A stretch of DNA of 64,000 nucleotides from Streptomyces sp. SID8374 (GTDB lineage Bacteria > Actinomycetota > Actinomycetes > Streptomycetales > Streptomycetaceae), in NCBI RefSeq assembly GCF_009865135.1, contig NZ_WWGH01000001.1, positions 1,302,001-1,366,000 on the forward strand, in the 5' to 3' direction. The translations under genes and the position numbers were made by a program. The notes below the pieces were generated by a model. It saw only the letters and a list, made by a program, of their open reading frames with translations. It was not told the DNA's origin and did not search any database. How positions within the stretch are numbered: position 1 is the first letter of the stretch; each line of letters starts with the position of its first letter. Shown piece by piece: positions 33,366 through 40,716 of the stretch.

Positions 33366-34241
33366 ATGGGTCGGGGAGACCTCACGGGCGAGCGGTGGGC
33401 GGTGCTGGAGCCGCTGTCGCCGAAGGGTGCCAGGTTGGGGCGGCCGCCCGTCTGGCCTCGGCGGCAGCTGATCGACGGCATACGGTTCCGGGTCCGGACC
33501 GGCGTTCCGTGGCGGGACGTGCCCGCCGAGTACGGACCGTGGAGCCGGGTCTACGACCTCTTCCGCCGGTGGCAGCGCAACGGCACCTGGCACCGGCTTT
33601 TCACCCGTCTCCAGTCCCTGGCCGATGCGGAAGGGGCGATCACGTGGGACCTGAGCGTCGACTCCACAGTGTGCCGCGCTCATCAGTATGCAGCCGGGGC
33701 CTGTAAGCAGGGCGGCCTGCAGATGGAGCCGCCTGGTGGTACTTCCACCGAGCCAGTCGATCACGGGCTGGGACGGTCGCGTGGCCGGTTCACGACCAAG
33801 CTGCACCTGGCGGTCGAGCAGGGGCAGAAGCCCGTGTCGATCGTGGTGACGGCCGGGCAGCGCGGGGATTCACCGCAGTTCGAGGCGGTGTTGGACAAGG
33901 TCCGCGTGCCCCGCATCGGTCCGGGACGGCCTCGCGTCCGCCCCGACAGCGTGCGGGCCGACAAGGCGTACACCTCCCGCAGGAACCGGGCTTACCTGCG
34001 CCGGCGCGGGATTCGCTGCACCATCCCGGACAAGGCCGACCAGGCCCGCAACCGCCGAAGGCCCGGTTCCCGCGGCGGCCGGCCGCCGCGCTTCGACCCG
34101 CTCGACTACCGCGAGCGCCACGCGGTCGAGTGCGGGATCAACCGCCCCAAGAGGAACCGCGCTGTCGCCACGCGGTACGACAAGCTCGCTGTCCGCTACG
34201 AGGCGACAGTCCTGGTCGCGGAGATCAACGAGTGGCTGTGA
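33366..34241 (+). CDS. IS5-family DDE transposase
   Basis: A 291-residue full-length transposase. The N-terminal segment GERWAVLEPLSPKGARLGRPP and PWRDVPAEYGPWSRVYDLFRRW are IS5 signatures. Catalytic residues are visible in WDLSVDSTVCRAHQ (first Asp), RADKAYTSRRNRAYLRRRGI (second Asp) and the Y-1-R-E-type block ECGINRPKRNRAVATRYDKLAVRYEA (Glu). There is no frameshift or stop, so the copy may be active. The stop lies 4 bp from the stop of the convergent passenger ORF. Confidence 0.93.
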   Translation: MGRGDLTGERWAVLEPLSPKGARLGRPPVWPRRQLIDGIRFRVRTGVPWRDVPAEYGPWSRVYDLFRRWQRNGTWHRLFTRLQSLADAEGAITWDLSVDSTVCRAHQYAAGACKQGGLQMEPPGGTSTEPVDHGLGRSRGRFTTKLHLAVEQGQKPVSIVVTAGQRGDSPQFEAVLDKVRVPRIGPGRPRVRPDSVRADKAYTSRRNRAYLRRRGIRCTIPDKADQARNRRRPGSRGGRPPRFDPLDYRERHAVECGINRPKRNRAVATRYDKLAVRYEATVLVAEINEWL

Positions 34242-34245
34242 TCCT

Positions 34246-34605
34246 TCACCGAAAAGGCATCGGGGTCCACGGCAACGCCTCGCGCCATCCCTGTCGATCG
34301 TGAGCCCAGTCCATCATCACCTTGGCGGTCGACTCTTCCGGGCCGAACACTTCATGGACCCTGGGAACATGGGCCTGGTAGTGCTCCTCCGCACTGCCTT
34401 CGCGGTACTCGACCCGGTAGCTGAGGTCATCGTTCAGGTACACCTGAATGTAATGCTGATCCGCAGGCTCCAGATCGAGTCTGTCCAGGATTACAAACCG
34501 GTGCGACAGGCTCATCTCGGCCAACAGGTCGTGCAGGGCCTCCTCGGTCGGGTCGTCCACGGTACGGCCGCCCGCATCAACTGCACGCAGTAGTGGCTTC
34601 AGCAT
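34246..34605 (-). CDS. Small acidic protein of unknown function inside the IS ends
   Basis: I do not recognise this 119-residue protein. It starts at ATG 34605 and its stop is 4 bp from that of the transposase. The sequence is soluble and acidic, with a central HRFVILDRLDLEPADQHYIQVYLND and a C terminus rich in aromatic residues (WAHDRQGWREALPWTP). The pattern of short beta strands with a tryptophan-rich end recalls small immunity-type proteins, but this is only an impression. It lies within the inverted repeats, so it moves with the IS if those ends are right. Confidence 0.6.
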   Translation of the reverse strand: MLKPLLRAVDAGGRTVDDPTEEALHDLLAEMSLSHRFVILDRLDLEPADQHYIQVYLNDDLSYRVEYREGSAEEHYQAHVPRVHEVFGPEESTAKVMMDWAHDRQGWREALPWTPMPFR

Positions 34606-34693
34606 GCACGCGACTGTACCGATCCAGAGGGCTCAACTGCCCAGCGGTCCACTTCCGCAACAGGCCCTAGGACATCCGCCCGCCCCCTCCGCC

Positions 34694-35869
34694 TCACCCG
34701 ATCCGTGACAGCGCCCCGGCCACGGCTGCCAGGTCCGGTCCGGAGGCCAGGCCCGCGTGGTAGAGGCGCAGTTGGTCCGCGCCGAGCGAGGCGGCGTGGG
34801 CCGCGTCCCGCTCCAGGGTGGCCGGGCTGCCGCCCATCCCGGTGACCACGCCGAAGTTGGCCGCGCGCACTCCGGCGCGGCCCGCGAACGGCCCGAGGAC
34901 CGCCTCCCGTACGGCGTCGGGTCCCGTGCAGGGCAGCACCACACCGTCCGCCACGGCCAGGATGTGATCGGGGTCGACACCGGCGTCGGCTCCGGTGCGG
35001 TACGGGGCGGGGTCGGCGTGGAGCAGTACCTGGAAGCCCGGCGGGGCGGCGGCCCGTACGGCGGCGACGGCGGCTTCCTGGAACGTACGGGCGACGCGGC
35101 CGCGCCAGCGCCAGGTGGCGTCCGCGAGGCCGGGGCCCAGCAGCTCGGCGATGCCGGACCGGCCGGACTCCGTGGAGCCGCTGCCGGACCAGGCCGGTTC
35201 CAAGGCGCGGCGGACGGCGGCGGCCAGCTCGTCCGGGTCGGCGCCGGCCTCCCCGTACCCCTGGCGGCACTCCGTACAGAAGCAGAGCGACATCAGGTAC
35301 TGCGCCGAGTCGCCGAGGCCGACGCCGGTGACCTTGTCGTGGGCGTGGAGGTGGGCGAAGCCGTACCAGCCGCAGGACTCCAGCTCGGTGCCGCGCGCGC
35401 CGGGCCGGGCGGCGGCCTCGGCGGCCAGGTCGACGAGGTAGGCGCGGACGGCGGGGCGGGCGATGCAGGGGGCCCAGGGATAGCGGTCCCCGTAGGCGTT
35501 GACGACCGAGCTGTCCGGGCGCTCGGCGCCGAGGCGGGAGTTGTGCGCGAGGACGACCCAGCTGTGCACCTCGAGACCGGTGGCGGCCAGCGCCTCGGCC
35601 GCCTCCCCGTACGGGTCCTCGCCCGCCACCCAGCTCTGCCGGTACGGGGTGAGGGCGAGGCCCGCCCAGCGGTCCGGGTCCGGCGGGTAGAGGACGGCCG
35701 CGTGTCCGGCGGTGACGATGCGGTGGGCGGGGTGGCGGGGGGTCAGGGCGCGGGTGGAGTGGTAGGCGGAGGCGAGGGTGACCTGCTGGACGCCGAGGTC
35801 AGCGATACGGGAGGCGGCGGCCGGGTCCCCGACAACGTCCCACGGGTAGAGGAAGGCGCCCGCCTTCAC
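34694..35869 (-). CDS. Unknown TIM-barrel-like protein coupled to the glucarate dehydratase
   Basis: A 391-residue soluble protein that I cannot assign. It begins MKAGAFLYPWDVVGD; strand-helix alternation (VQQVTLASAYHS, EVHSWVVLAHNSRLG, ESCGWYGFAHLHAHDK, FQVLLHADP, VRAANFGVVTGMGG) suggests a TIM barrel like those of glycoside-hydrolase-related proteins. SLCFCTECRQGYG holds three cysteines that may bind metal. Its ATG overlaps the TGA of the upstream dehydratase (35866-35869), so translation is coupled and a role in sugar or sugar-acid processing is likely. This is inference. Confidence 0.6.
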   Translation of the reverse strand: MKAGAFLYPWDVVGDPAAASRIADLGVQQVTLASAYHSTRALTPRHPAHRIVTAGHAAVLYPPDPDRWAGLALTPYRQSWVAGEDPYGEAAEALAATGLEVHSWVVLAHNSRLGAERPDSSVVNAYGDRYPWAPCIARPAVRAYLVDLAAEAAARPGARGTELESCGWYGFAHLHAHDKVTGVGLGDSAQYLMSLCFCTECRQGYGEAGADPDELAAAVRRALEPAWSGSGSTESGRSGIAELLGPGLADATWRWRGRVARTFQEAAVAAVRAAAPPGFQVLLHADPAPYRTGADAGVDPDHILAVADGVVLPCTGPDAVREAVLGPFAGRAGVRAANFGVVTGMGGSPATLERDAAHAASLGADQLRLYHAGLASGPDLAAVAGALSRIG

Positions 35870-36828
35870 GCCTGGCCGCTTCCGGAGACGCGCTCGGCCA
35901 GCAGGGCGCGGCCGCTCGCGATGATCTCGATGAGGTCCTTGACGTGGGCGGCGGGCGGTTCGGTGAGCGGGGTGCGTACCTCGCCGACGTCCAGGCCCTG
36001 GAGCCGGACGCCCGCCTTGACCAGGGAGACGGCGTAACCGTGGCCCTTGGCGCGCAGTTCGACGAACGGCCGGTAGAAGTGGTCGATCAACCCGTCGGCC
36101 AGGGCGTCGTCACCGGAGGCGAGGGCCCGGTGGAAGGCGAGGGCGATGTCCGGGGCGAAGGCGAAGACGGCGGAGGAGTAGAGGGTGACGCCGATGCCCC
36201 GGTAGGCGGGGCCGGTGAGTTCGGCGGTGGGCAGCCCGTTGAAGTAGAGGAAGGCGTCCCCGGGCAGCCGGCTGCGGACCGCGCTGACGATGCGCTGCAT
36301 CAGGTCGAGGTCGCCGTAACCGTCCTTGAGCCCGATGACCCCGGGCGTCCGGGCGAGGGCGACGACCGTCCCGGGGGTGAAGACCGCGTTGTCGCGCTGG
36401 TAGACGATCGTCTCCAGGCCCGTGGCCGCCGCGAGCGCCGCGTAATGGTTCAGCAGCCCCTCCTGGTCGGCGACGACGAGGTACGGGGGCAGGGCGAGGA
36501 GCCCGTCGGCGCCGGCCTCCTCGGCGGTCCGTGCGTACTCGATCGCGAGGGCCGTGCCGTATCCGGCGCCCGCGACGACGGGCACCTGTCCGGCCGTCTC
36601 CTCGACGGCGGCGGTGACCACGAGGCGGAACTCCTCCCGCGTCAGCGCGTGGAACTCGCCCGTGCCGCAGCAGGCGAAGACCGCGGCCGCGCCCGCGTCG
36701 ATCCCGGTGCGCACATGGGCCCGGAAGACGTCGAGGTCGACGGTGCCGTCGGGCCCGAAGGCGGTCACGGGGAAGAAGAGCGGCCCGGCGGCTTCGGTGA
36801 GCCGGGCGGCGAGGGGGGCTGAGGTCAC
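35866..36828 (-). CDS. kdgD: 5-dehydro-4-deoxyglucarate dehydratase
   Basis: A 320-residue DapA-superfamily lyase that decarboxylates and dehydrates 5-dehydro-4-deoxy-D-glucarate to 2,5-dioxovalerate. GTG 36828 has AGGGAG upstream. Family-specific sequence includes FFPVTAFGPDG, FACCGTGEFHALT, IVYQRDNAVFTP with Tyr143, and GVIGLKDGYGD with Schiff-base Lys168. Its product is the substrate of the dehydrogenase at 20935. It forms a two-gene unit with the unknown protein downstream. Confidence 0.9.
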   Translation of the reverse strand: MTSAPLAARLTEAAGPLFFPVTAFGPDGTVDLDVFRAHVRTGIDAGAAAVFACCGTGEFHALTREEFRLVVTAAVEETAGQVPVVAGAGYGTALAIEYARTAEEAGADGLLALPPYLVVADQEGLLNHYAALAAATGLETIVYQRDNAVFTPGTVVALARTPGVIGLKDGYGDLDLMQRIVSAVRSRLPGDAFLYFNGLPTAELTGPAYRGIGVTLYSSAVFAFAPDIALAFHRALASGDDALADGLIDHFYRPFVELRAKGHGYAVSLVKAGVRLQGLDVGEVRTPLTEPPAAHVKDLIEIIASGRALLAERVSGSGQA

Positions 36829-37081
36829 GGGCGCTCCCTGAGCAGATTCCAGCGTACACAACTCTGATCCGCGTCCATATTCATGAACAACGCAACGCTA
36901 GGGCAGCCCTGAAGGCCGGTCAAGGCGCCCGCGCCCCTCGGCGCGAGCGCCGCCGAGAGCCTCGCGACGGCTACGGACACGGCCTGCCTGAGACCCTGCC
37001 GAAGGGCGTGCCGGAGAGGGGTCTGCCGGGTGGCCGGAAAGGTAAGGGAACGGCAAAGCAGGGTCGTTCGTTACCCCGTGC

Positions 37082-38290
37082 ATGACCGCAATGACCCCCG
37101 GCTCGAACATCCCTCTCTCCGCCGTCCGCGTGGCGGTGGACGTCGCCGCCCCGGTGCGGCTGGACGTCTCGGGCCTGCTGCTCACCGCCGACGGCAAGGT
37201 GCGCTCCGACGACGACTTCATCTTCTACAACCAGCCCTCGGGCCCCGGTGTGACCTACCGCGCCGGCGGGGGCTCCGCACCCGACGCCATCGTGGTGGAC
37301 ACCACCGCGGTCCCGCCCGGCATCGAGAAGATCGTGGTCACCGCGAGCCCCGACGCCGCGGGACAGACCTTCCAGGGCATCGAGCCCACCGCCACCGTGC
37401 GCAACGCCGACGACGGCACCGCGCTGGCCACGTTCACCCCGCCCCAGCTGGGCAGTGAGACGGCGCTCGTGGTCATCGAGGTCTACCGGCGCAACGGCGC
37501 CTGGAAGGCCCGCGCGGTCGGCCAGGGTTATGCGAACGGGCTGGCCGGCATCGCCACGGACTTCGGCGTCTCGGTCGAGGAGCCGGCCGCCCCGCCGGCC
37601 CCGGCCGCGGCCGCCCCGGTGGCTCCGGCGGCCGCTCCGGTCGACCCGCGGATCGCCCCGCCGGCCCCCGCCGCTCCCCCGGCACCGCCCGCCGCCCCGC
37701 CCCTGGGCGCCGGGAAGATCAACCTCGACAAGGGCCGGGTGAACCTCCAGAAGAACCAGACCGTCTCGCTGGTCAAGGGAGGCGCCCCGCTCCTCTCCCA
37801 GGTCAAGATGGGGCTCGGCTGGGAGCCCGCGTTCCGGGGCAAGGACATCGACCTGGACGCCTCCGTCATCGCCTACGGCCCCAACCGCAACCACCTGGAC
37901 AGCTGCTACTTCGGCAAGCTCTCCATCCTCAACGGGGCGATCAAGCACTCCGGCGACAACCTCACGGGGGAGGGCGCGGGCGACGACGAGACGATCGTCG
38001 TGGACCTGGGCCGCATCCCGGCCGAGGCGACGGGCCTGGTCTTCACGGTGAACTCGTTCACCGGCCAGAAGTTCAACGAGGTGGCGAAGGCCTACTGCCG
38101 CCTGATCGACGCGCGCACCGACGAGGAGCTGGTCCGGTTCGACCTGACCGGCGCGGAGCCGCAGACCGGCGTCATCATGGCCAAGCTCATCAAGCAGTTC
38201 AGCGGTGAGTGGGAGATGACGGCCATGGGCGAGTTCGTGAAGTCACGCACCGTGCGCGGCATGGTCAAGCCCGCCGCCCAGGCCCTGTAG
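37082..38290 (+). CDS. Double-TerD domain stress protein
   Basis: A 402-residue protein with two TerD-like beta-sandwiches. Domain 1 covers about residues 10-165 (VRLDVSGLLLTADGKVRSDDDFIFYNQPSGPGV). A proline/alanine linker of about 60 residues follows, and domain 2 covers about 228-395 (INLDKGRVNLQKNQTVSLVK, GLGWEP, DLDASVIAYGPN, HSGDNLTGEGAGDDETIVVDL). The SDDDF and GDNLTGEGAGDDE acidic loops are calcium-binding sites in TerD proteins. The family is linked to tellurite, phage and membrane stress. No strong ribosome-binding site precedes ATG 37082; a second ATG lies at 37091. Confidence 0.88.
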   Translation: MTAMTPGSNIPLSAVRVAVDVAAPVRLDVSGLLLTADGKVRSDDDFIFYNQPSGPGVTYRAGGGSAPDAIVVDTTAVPPGIEKIVVTASPDAAGQTFQGIEPTATVRNADDGTALATFTPPQLGSETALVVIEVYRRNGAWKARAVGQGYANGLAGIATDFGVSVEEPAAPPAPAAAAPVAPAAAPVDPRIAPPAPAAPPAPPAAPPLGAGKINLDKGRVNLQKNQTVSLVKGGAPLLSQVKMGLGWEPAFRGKDIDLDASVIAYGPNRNHLDSCYFGKLSILNGAIKHSGDNLTGEGAGDDETIVVDLGRIPAEATGLVFTVNSFTGQKFNEVAKAYCRLIDARTDEELVRFDLTGAEPQTGVIMAKLIKQFSGEWEMTAMGEFVKSRTVRGMVKPAAQAL

Positions 38291-38318
38291 CCCCCGGGCC
38301 CGAGGGCCGCAACGGCGT

Positions 38319-38350
38319 CCGGGGCACCTGAAGTGGTTCAGGTGCCCCGG
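38319..38350. terminator. Hairpin terminator between terD and the convergent Tudor gene
   Basis: Arms CCGGGGCACCTGAA (38319-38332) and TTCAGGTGCCCCGG (38337-38350) pair perfectly over 14 bp with loop GTGG. It lies between two convergent stops and may work in both directions. Confidence 0.82.
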
Positions 38351-38390
38351 ATCCGGAGAACGCGGACGCTGCTCGTGCTCGTCCGGTGTC

Positions 38391-38621
38391 TCAGAGCTTG
38401 GTCAGCTTGGAGTACGGGCTCAGGATCCTCCCCTGTCGCCCCGAGAAATCGATGAGGACTGCGTCGTTGTCGCCCTCGACAGCGAGGATTCTGCCGAGCC
38501 CGAACTGGTCGTGCGACACCCTGTCGCCCACATCGAAGCATTCGACCGGTGGGGCCTCCTGGGCCGGGCGGTTGAAGGGACTGGAAGGCAGGTGACGCCG
38601 GGATCCGGCTGACTGTTTCAT
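38391..38621 (-). CDS. Small stand-alone UvrD/PcrA-type Tudor domain protein
   Basis: A 76-residue protein. The C-terminal 50 residues (CFDVGDRVSHDQFGLGRILAVEG, then VLIDFSGRQGRILSPYSKLTKL) match the Tudor-like domain that ends actinobacterial UvrD/PcrA helicases and binds RNA polymerase. The helicase itself is absent, so this is a separate small gene rather than a remnant: the N terminus is basic and intact. It may touch RNA polymerase or compete with UvrD; untested. Confidence 0.7.
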   Translation of the reverse strand: MKQSAGSRRHLPSSPFNRPAQEAPPVECFDVGDRVSHDQFGLGRILAVEGDNDAVLIDFSGRQGRILSPYSKLTKL

Positions 38622-38706
38622 TAAGTCGAGTATGCGCCCTGTGAAGGCCCGACGCCATGCCCGTTTGCCGCCCGGGTCCCAGAAGTGCCGGATTCGTGAC
38701 CCGCGC

Positions 38707-40296
38707 TCACCAGGGCCAGTCAGCGCTTACCCCCGCCTCCAGCAGCGGAACCATGCGGAACGCGGCGTCGGAAAGCCCCCCGAACGTGTGGCGGTTTCGG
38801 CCGCCGGACGGGGCGTGGCCGAGCCGGTATCCGGCCAGGTTCCAGGTGTAGACGGGCACCGTGTCCGGAACCCCCCGCGTGACATCGCCACGGAAGGTGT
38901 ACGAGGCCTGCTCGTCGGTGACGATCAGCACCCGGTCGTGGCCCCGGTAGTGGCGCTCCACCGCCCGCACGGTGTCGGTGCCGCCCAGGTTGCCGAAGCG
39001 GTCCAGGACCTTGAGCACCGATTCGCCCGTGCGGTACGCCACCGGCGCGCTGGTCGTGCCGAACTCCACCAGGTCCGCGTCGGCGGCGCGCAGCGCGAGG
39101 GCGGCCCCGAAGACGGCGGCGGCGTCGGCCCGGTTCAGCTGGGAGCGCTCGGAGAGCGGCGACCACATGGAGCCGGAGCGGTCGACCAGGACCAGGGTGC
39201 GCCCGGGCAGCGCCGGGACCTGGCTCAGGGAGTGGCCGAGCGCCTGCTCCAGCGGGTACGCCCAGCGGAGCGAGGGCGCGTGGCGGTAGGCGGCCAGGTA
39301 GCGGAAGGGGAGCTGCCGGGACGCGGCGACGGCCTCCGGGTCGCAGATCCGCGCCGCCGCCCCGGCCGCGACCGCGTCGCTGACCCCGGCCTCGTCGAAG
39401 TTCCGGAGGTTGCGGACGAGCGCCATCGTCCCCATGGACGGAATGACCGCCTCCCACGCCTCGGCGTCCATCGGCCCCTGCAACCAGCCCGCCAGCGCCT
39501 CCCAGGTCATCCCGGCCTCGGCCAGCCGCTCGGCGCCGCCGGGCCCGGTGACGACCGCGCGACGCTCGGCGGCCGGCAGCTCCATGAGGGCCCGGTGCGC
39601 GGTCAGGGCGCGGTCGCCGACGGGCGGCACGGCGCTCTCGGGCCGGTGCCTGCGGTCCAGCGCGTACCGGAACAGCTCGCCCTGCCACGGCTTGGCCGGG
39701 TCCGGCGCGGCGTGCACCAGGTTGAGGACGTCACCGAAGCGGTAGCCCTTGGAGGCGGTGTCGTACTTCAGCAGCGCCCGGCCGGTGTAGAGGCGGCGTA
39801 CGGCATCGGCGATGCCCCGCTTGACGGGCTTGGGCAGGGCGCGCCCGTAACGGGAGGTCCAGTAGCCGAGCAGCTCGCCCGGCTCGTCGGCGCGCAGCAG
39901 TACGGAGTCGATGACCCGCCGGTTCGCCGGCCCCTCGGTGCACCCCGCGTCCAGCCGCGCCTTCACGTACTCCGCGCCGCCGACCAGCGAGGCGGTCCGC
40001 AGCTGCCCGTCGCGGCGCAGCCAGTGGAGCAGCCCCGCGGTCCAGGCGGGGTCCTCGACGGCAAGGCGGCGCACGAGTGCGGCGAACCGGTTGTCGCGCT
40101 CCTCGCCGCCCTCGTAGAAGGTCTCCTGCGCCACGAAGTTGGCGACAGCGAGCAGGAAGAGCTCGGACCGCGCATCCCGCACCCGCCCGGTACCGCCCTG
40201 GTGGTTGGCCGCGAGCACACCGGTGGTGGCGACGGGCGAGGCGGGCCCCGAAAGGGCGGACCGGAGCTGGGCGACGCGCCGGTTGAAGCGAGCCAT
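38707..40296 (-). CDS. rsr: Bacterial Ro60 homologue (TROVE plus von Willebrand A domain)
   Basis: A 529-residue ring-type RNA-binding protein. Residues about 1-350 are the TROVE HEAT-like domain (FLLAVANFVAQETFYEGGEERDNRFAALVRRLA). The vWA domain follows with the MIDAS motif DRSGS at 372-376. ATG 40296 is preceded by GGGGGG; the frame is open 102 codons further upstream but that stretch encodes the RNA described at 40350-40515. Bacterial Ro (Rsr) binds Y RNAs and misfolded RNAs and can tether an exonuclease such as PNPase in RNA turnover under stress. Confidence 0.92.
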   Translation of the reverse strand: MARFNRRVAQLRSALSGPASPVATTGVLAANHQGGTGRVRDARSELFLLAVANFVAQETFYEGGEERDNRFAALVRRLAVEDPAWTAGLLHWLRRDGQLRTASLVGGAEYVKARLDAGCTEGPANRRVIDSVLLRADEPGELLGYWTSRYGRALPKPVKRGIADAVRRLYTGRALLKYDTASKGYRFGDVLNLVHAAPDPAKPWQGELFRYALDRRHRPESAVPPVGDRALTAHRALMELPAAERRAVVTGPGGAERLAEAGMTWEALAGWLQGPMDAEAWEAVIPSMGTMALVRNLRNFDEAGVSDAVAAGAAARICDPEAVAASRQLPFRYLAAYRHAPSLRWAYPLEQALGHSLSQVPALPGRTLVLVDRSGSMWSPLSERSQLNRADAAAVFGAALALRAADADLVEFGTTSAPVAYRTGESVLKVLDRFGNLGGTDTVRAVERHYRGHDRVLIVTDEQASYTFRGDVTRGVPDTVPVYTWNLAGYRLGHAPSGGRNRHTFGGLSDAAFRMVPLLEAGVSADWPW

Positions 40297-40349
40297 GAGA
40301 ATCCCCCCGAATTCCTGATTTCCTGGTTCCTGGGGGAGGGCGCGGCGGC

Positions 40350-40515
40350 GGAACGGGGTGCCCGAGATCGGGGCCGGCGAACGGCCCGGGGTCGACGACG
40401 GAGAACATTCTGGTGCTCTGCCCACTTGAGCTACCGGCCGGAGCCGGACGGGACTCGAACCCGCAACCGCCAGATCAAGGAAGTATCCGTCATCTGCGCA
40501 CCGGGCACCCCGGCG
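40350..40515 (-). ncRNA. Y RNA with circularly permuted tRNA module, upstream of rsr
   Basis: On the minus strand the RNA folds as follows (plus coordinates descending). Outer 11-bp helix 40512-40502 with 40364-40354. 9-bp helix 40494-40486 with 40402-40394 (one G-U). Split anticodon stem TCTGG (40474-40470) with CCAGA (40413-40409). T arm 40464-40448 with loop TTCGAGT and 5-bp stem. Acceptor-like CCGGC-TCCG-GCCGG (40447-40434), closed by a UNCG tetraloop. Then TA (U8-A9), D arm GCTC-loop-GAGC (40431-40415), and one A (position 26). Every tRNA spacing is kept, but the order is permuted. YrlA-type bacterial Y RNAs have exactly this tRNA mimicry. Exact transcript ends are unknown; it begins to end 54 nt before the rsr start. 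Confidence 0.85.
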
Positions 40516-40611
40516 CTCGCGCCTCCCGAGATCAACAGTGGCTGCGGCGTATTTCGTTACAGGAAGGAGCCGCGGCCTTCGCACCGGGAGGTGCATGTCC
40601 ATGACCTTAGG

Positions 40612-40700
40612 GACCGGTGTCCGCCCACGCGAGGGAATTTCGCGAGCGGGGAGTGGGCGCGGGAAGCAAGGACACCTGCTTTGTAAGAGCAGACGTCCCC
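40612..40700 (-). ncRNA. Second structured RNA element with alternative helices
   Basis: Minus strand. Segment A (40698-40688, GGACGTCTGCT) pairs with segment B (40680-40670, AGCAGGTGTCC) over 11 bp including two G-U pairs, with a tRNA-anticodon-like loop CTTACAA. Segment B can instead pair with segment C (GGACACC, 40622-40616), stacked on GCCCAC/GTGGGC (40658-40653 with 40628-40623) and an inner hairpin. The two folds exclude each other. It could be a second Y RNA, a regulatory leader or a terminator for the gene ending at 40717. Apart from this element, 40516-40716 holds a small hairpin (GCACC-TCCC-GGTGC) and nothing else I recognise. Confidence 0.45.
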
Positions 40701-40716
40701 ACCCGGGCTACGCCCC

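Larger units (their letters stand above)
33320..34667 (+). mobile_element. IS5-family insertion sequence with apparent passenger gene
   Basis: About 1,348 bp bounded by imperfect inverted repeats: left 33320-33341 and right 34646-34667 agree at 17 of 22 positions (shared blocks GGCCTGT and AAGTGGA). The dinucleotide TA flanks both ends (33318-33319 and 34668-34669), consistent with a target duplication. It contains an intact transposase and, between transposase and right end, a convergent 119-residue ORF. The element lies immediately after the LysR gene. Confidence 0.75.

Noticed and set aside
34242..34260. Right end of the IS immediately after the transposase stop
   Set aside because: No convincing inverted-repeat partner of the left end is found there, whereas 34646-34667 matches 17 of 22 positions and is followed by TA like the left flank.
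40409..40464. Ordinary tRNA gene suggested by T-arm and D-arm sequences
   Set aside because: The T arm precedes the D arm, the acceptor stem is closed by a tetraloop and there is no anticodon loop, so it cannot be a normal tRNA; it is treated as the tRNA-like part of a Y RNA.
40297..40602. 102-codon N-terminal extension of the Ro protein
   Set aside because: The frame is open only because of base composition; it covers the structured RNA, and MARFNRR has a good ribosome-binding site.
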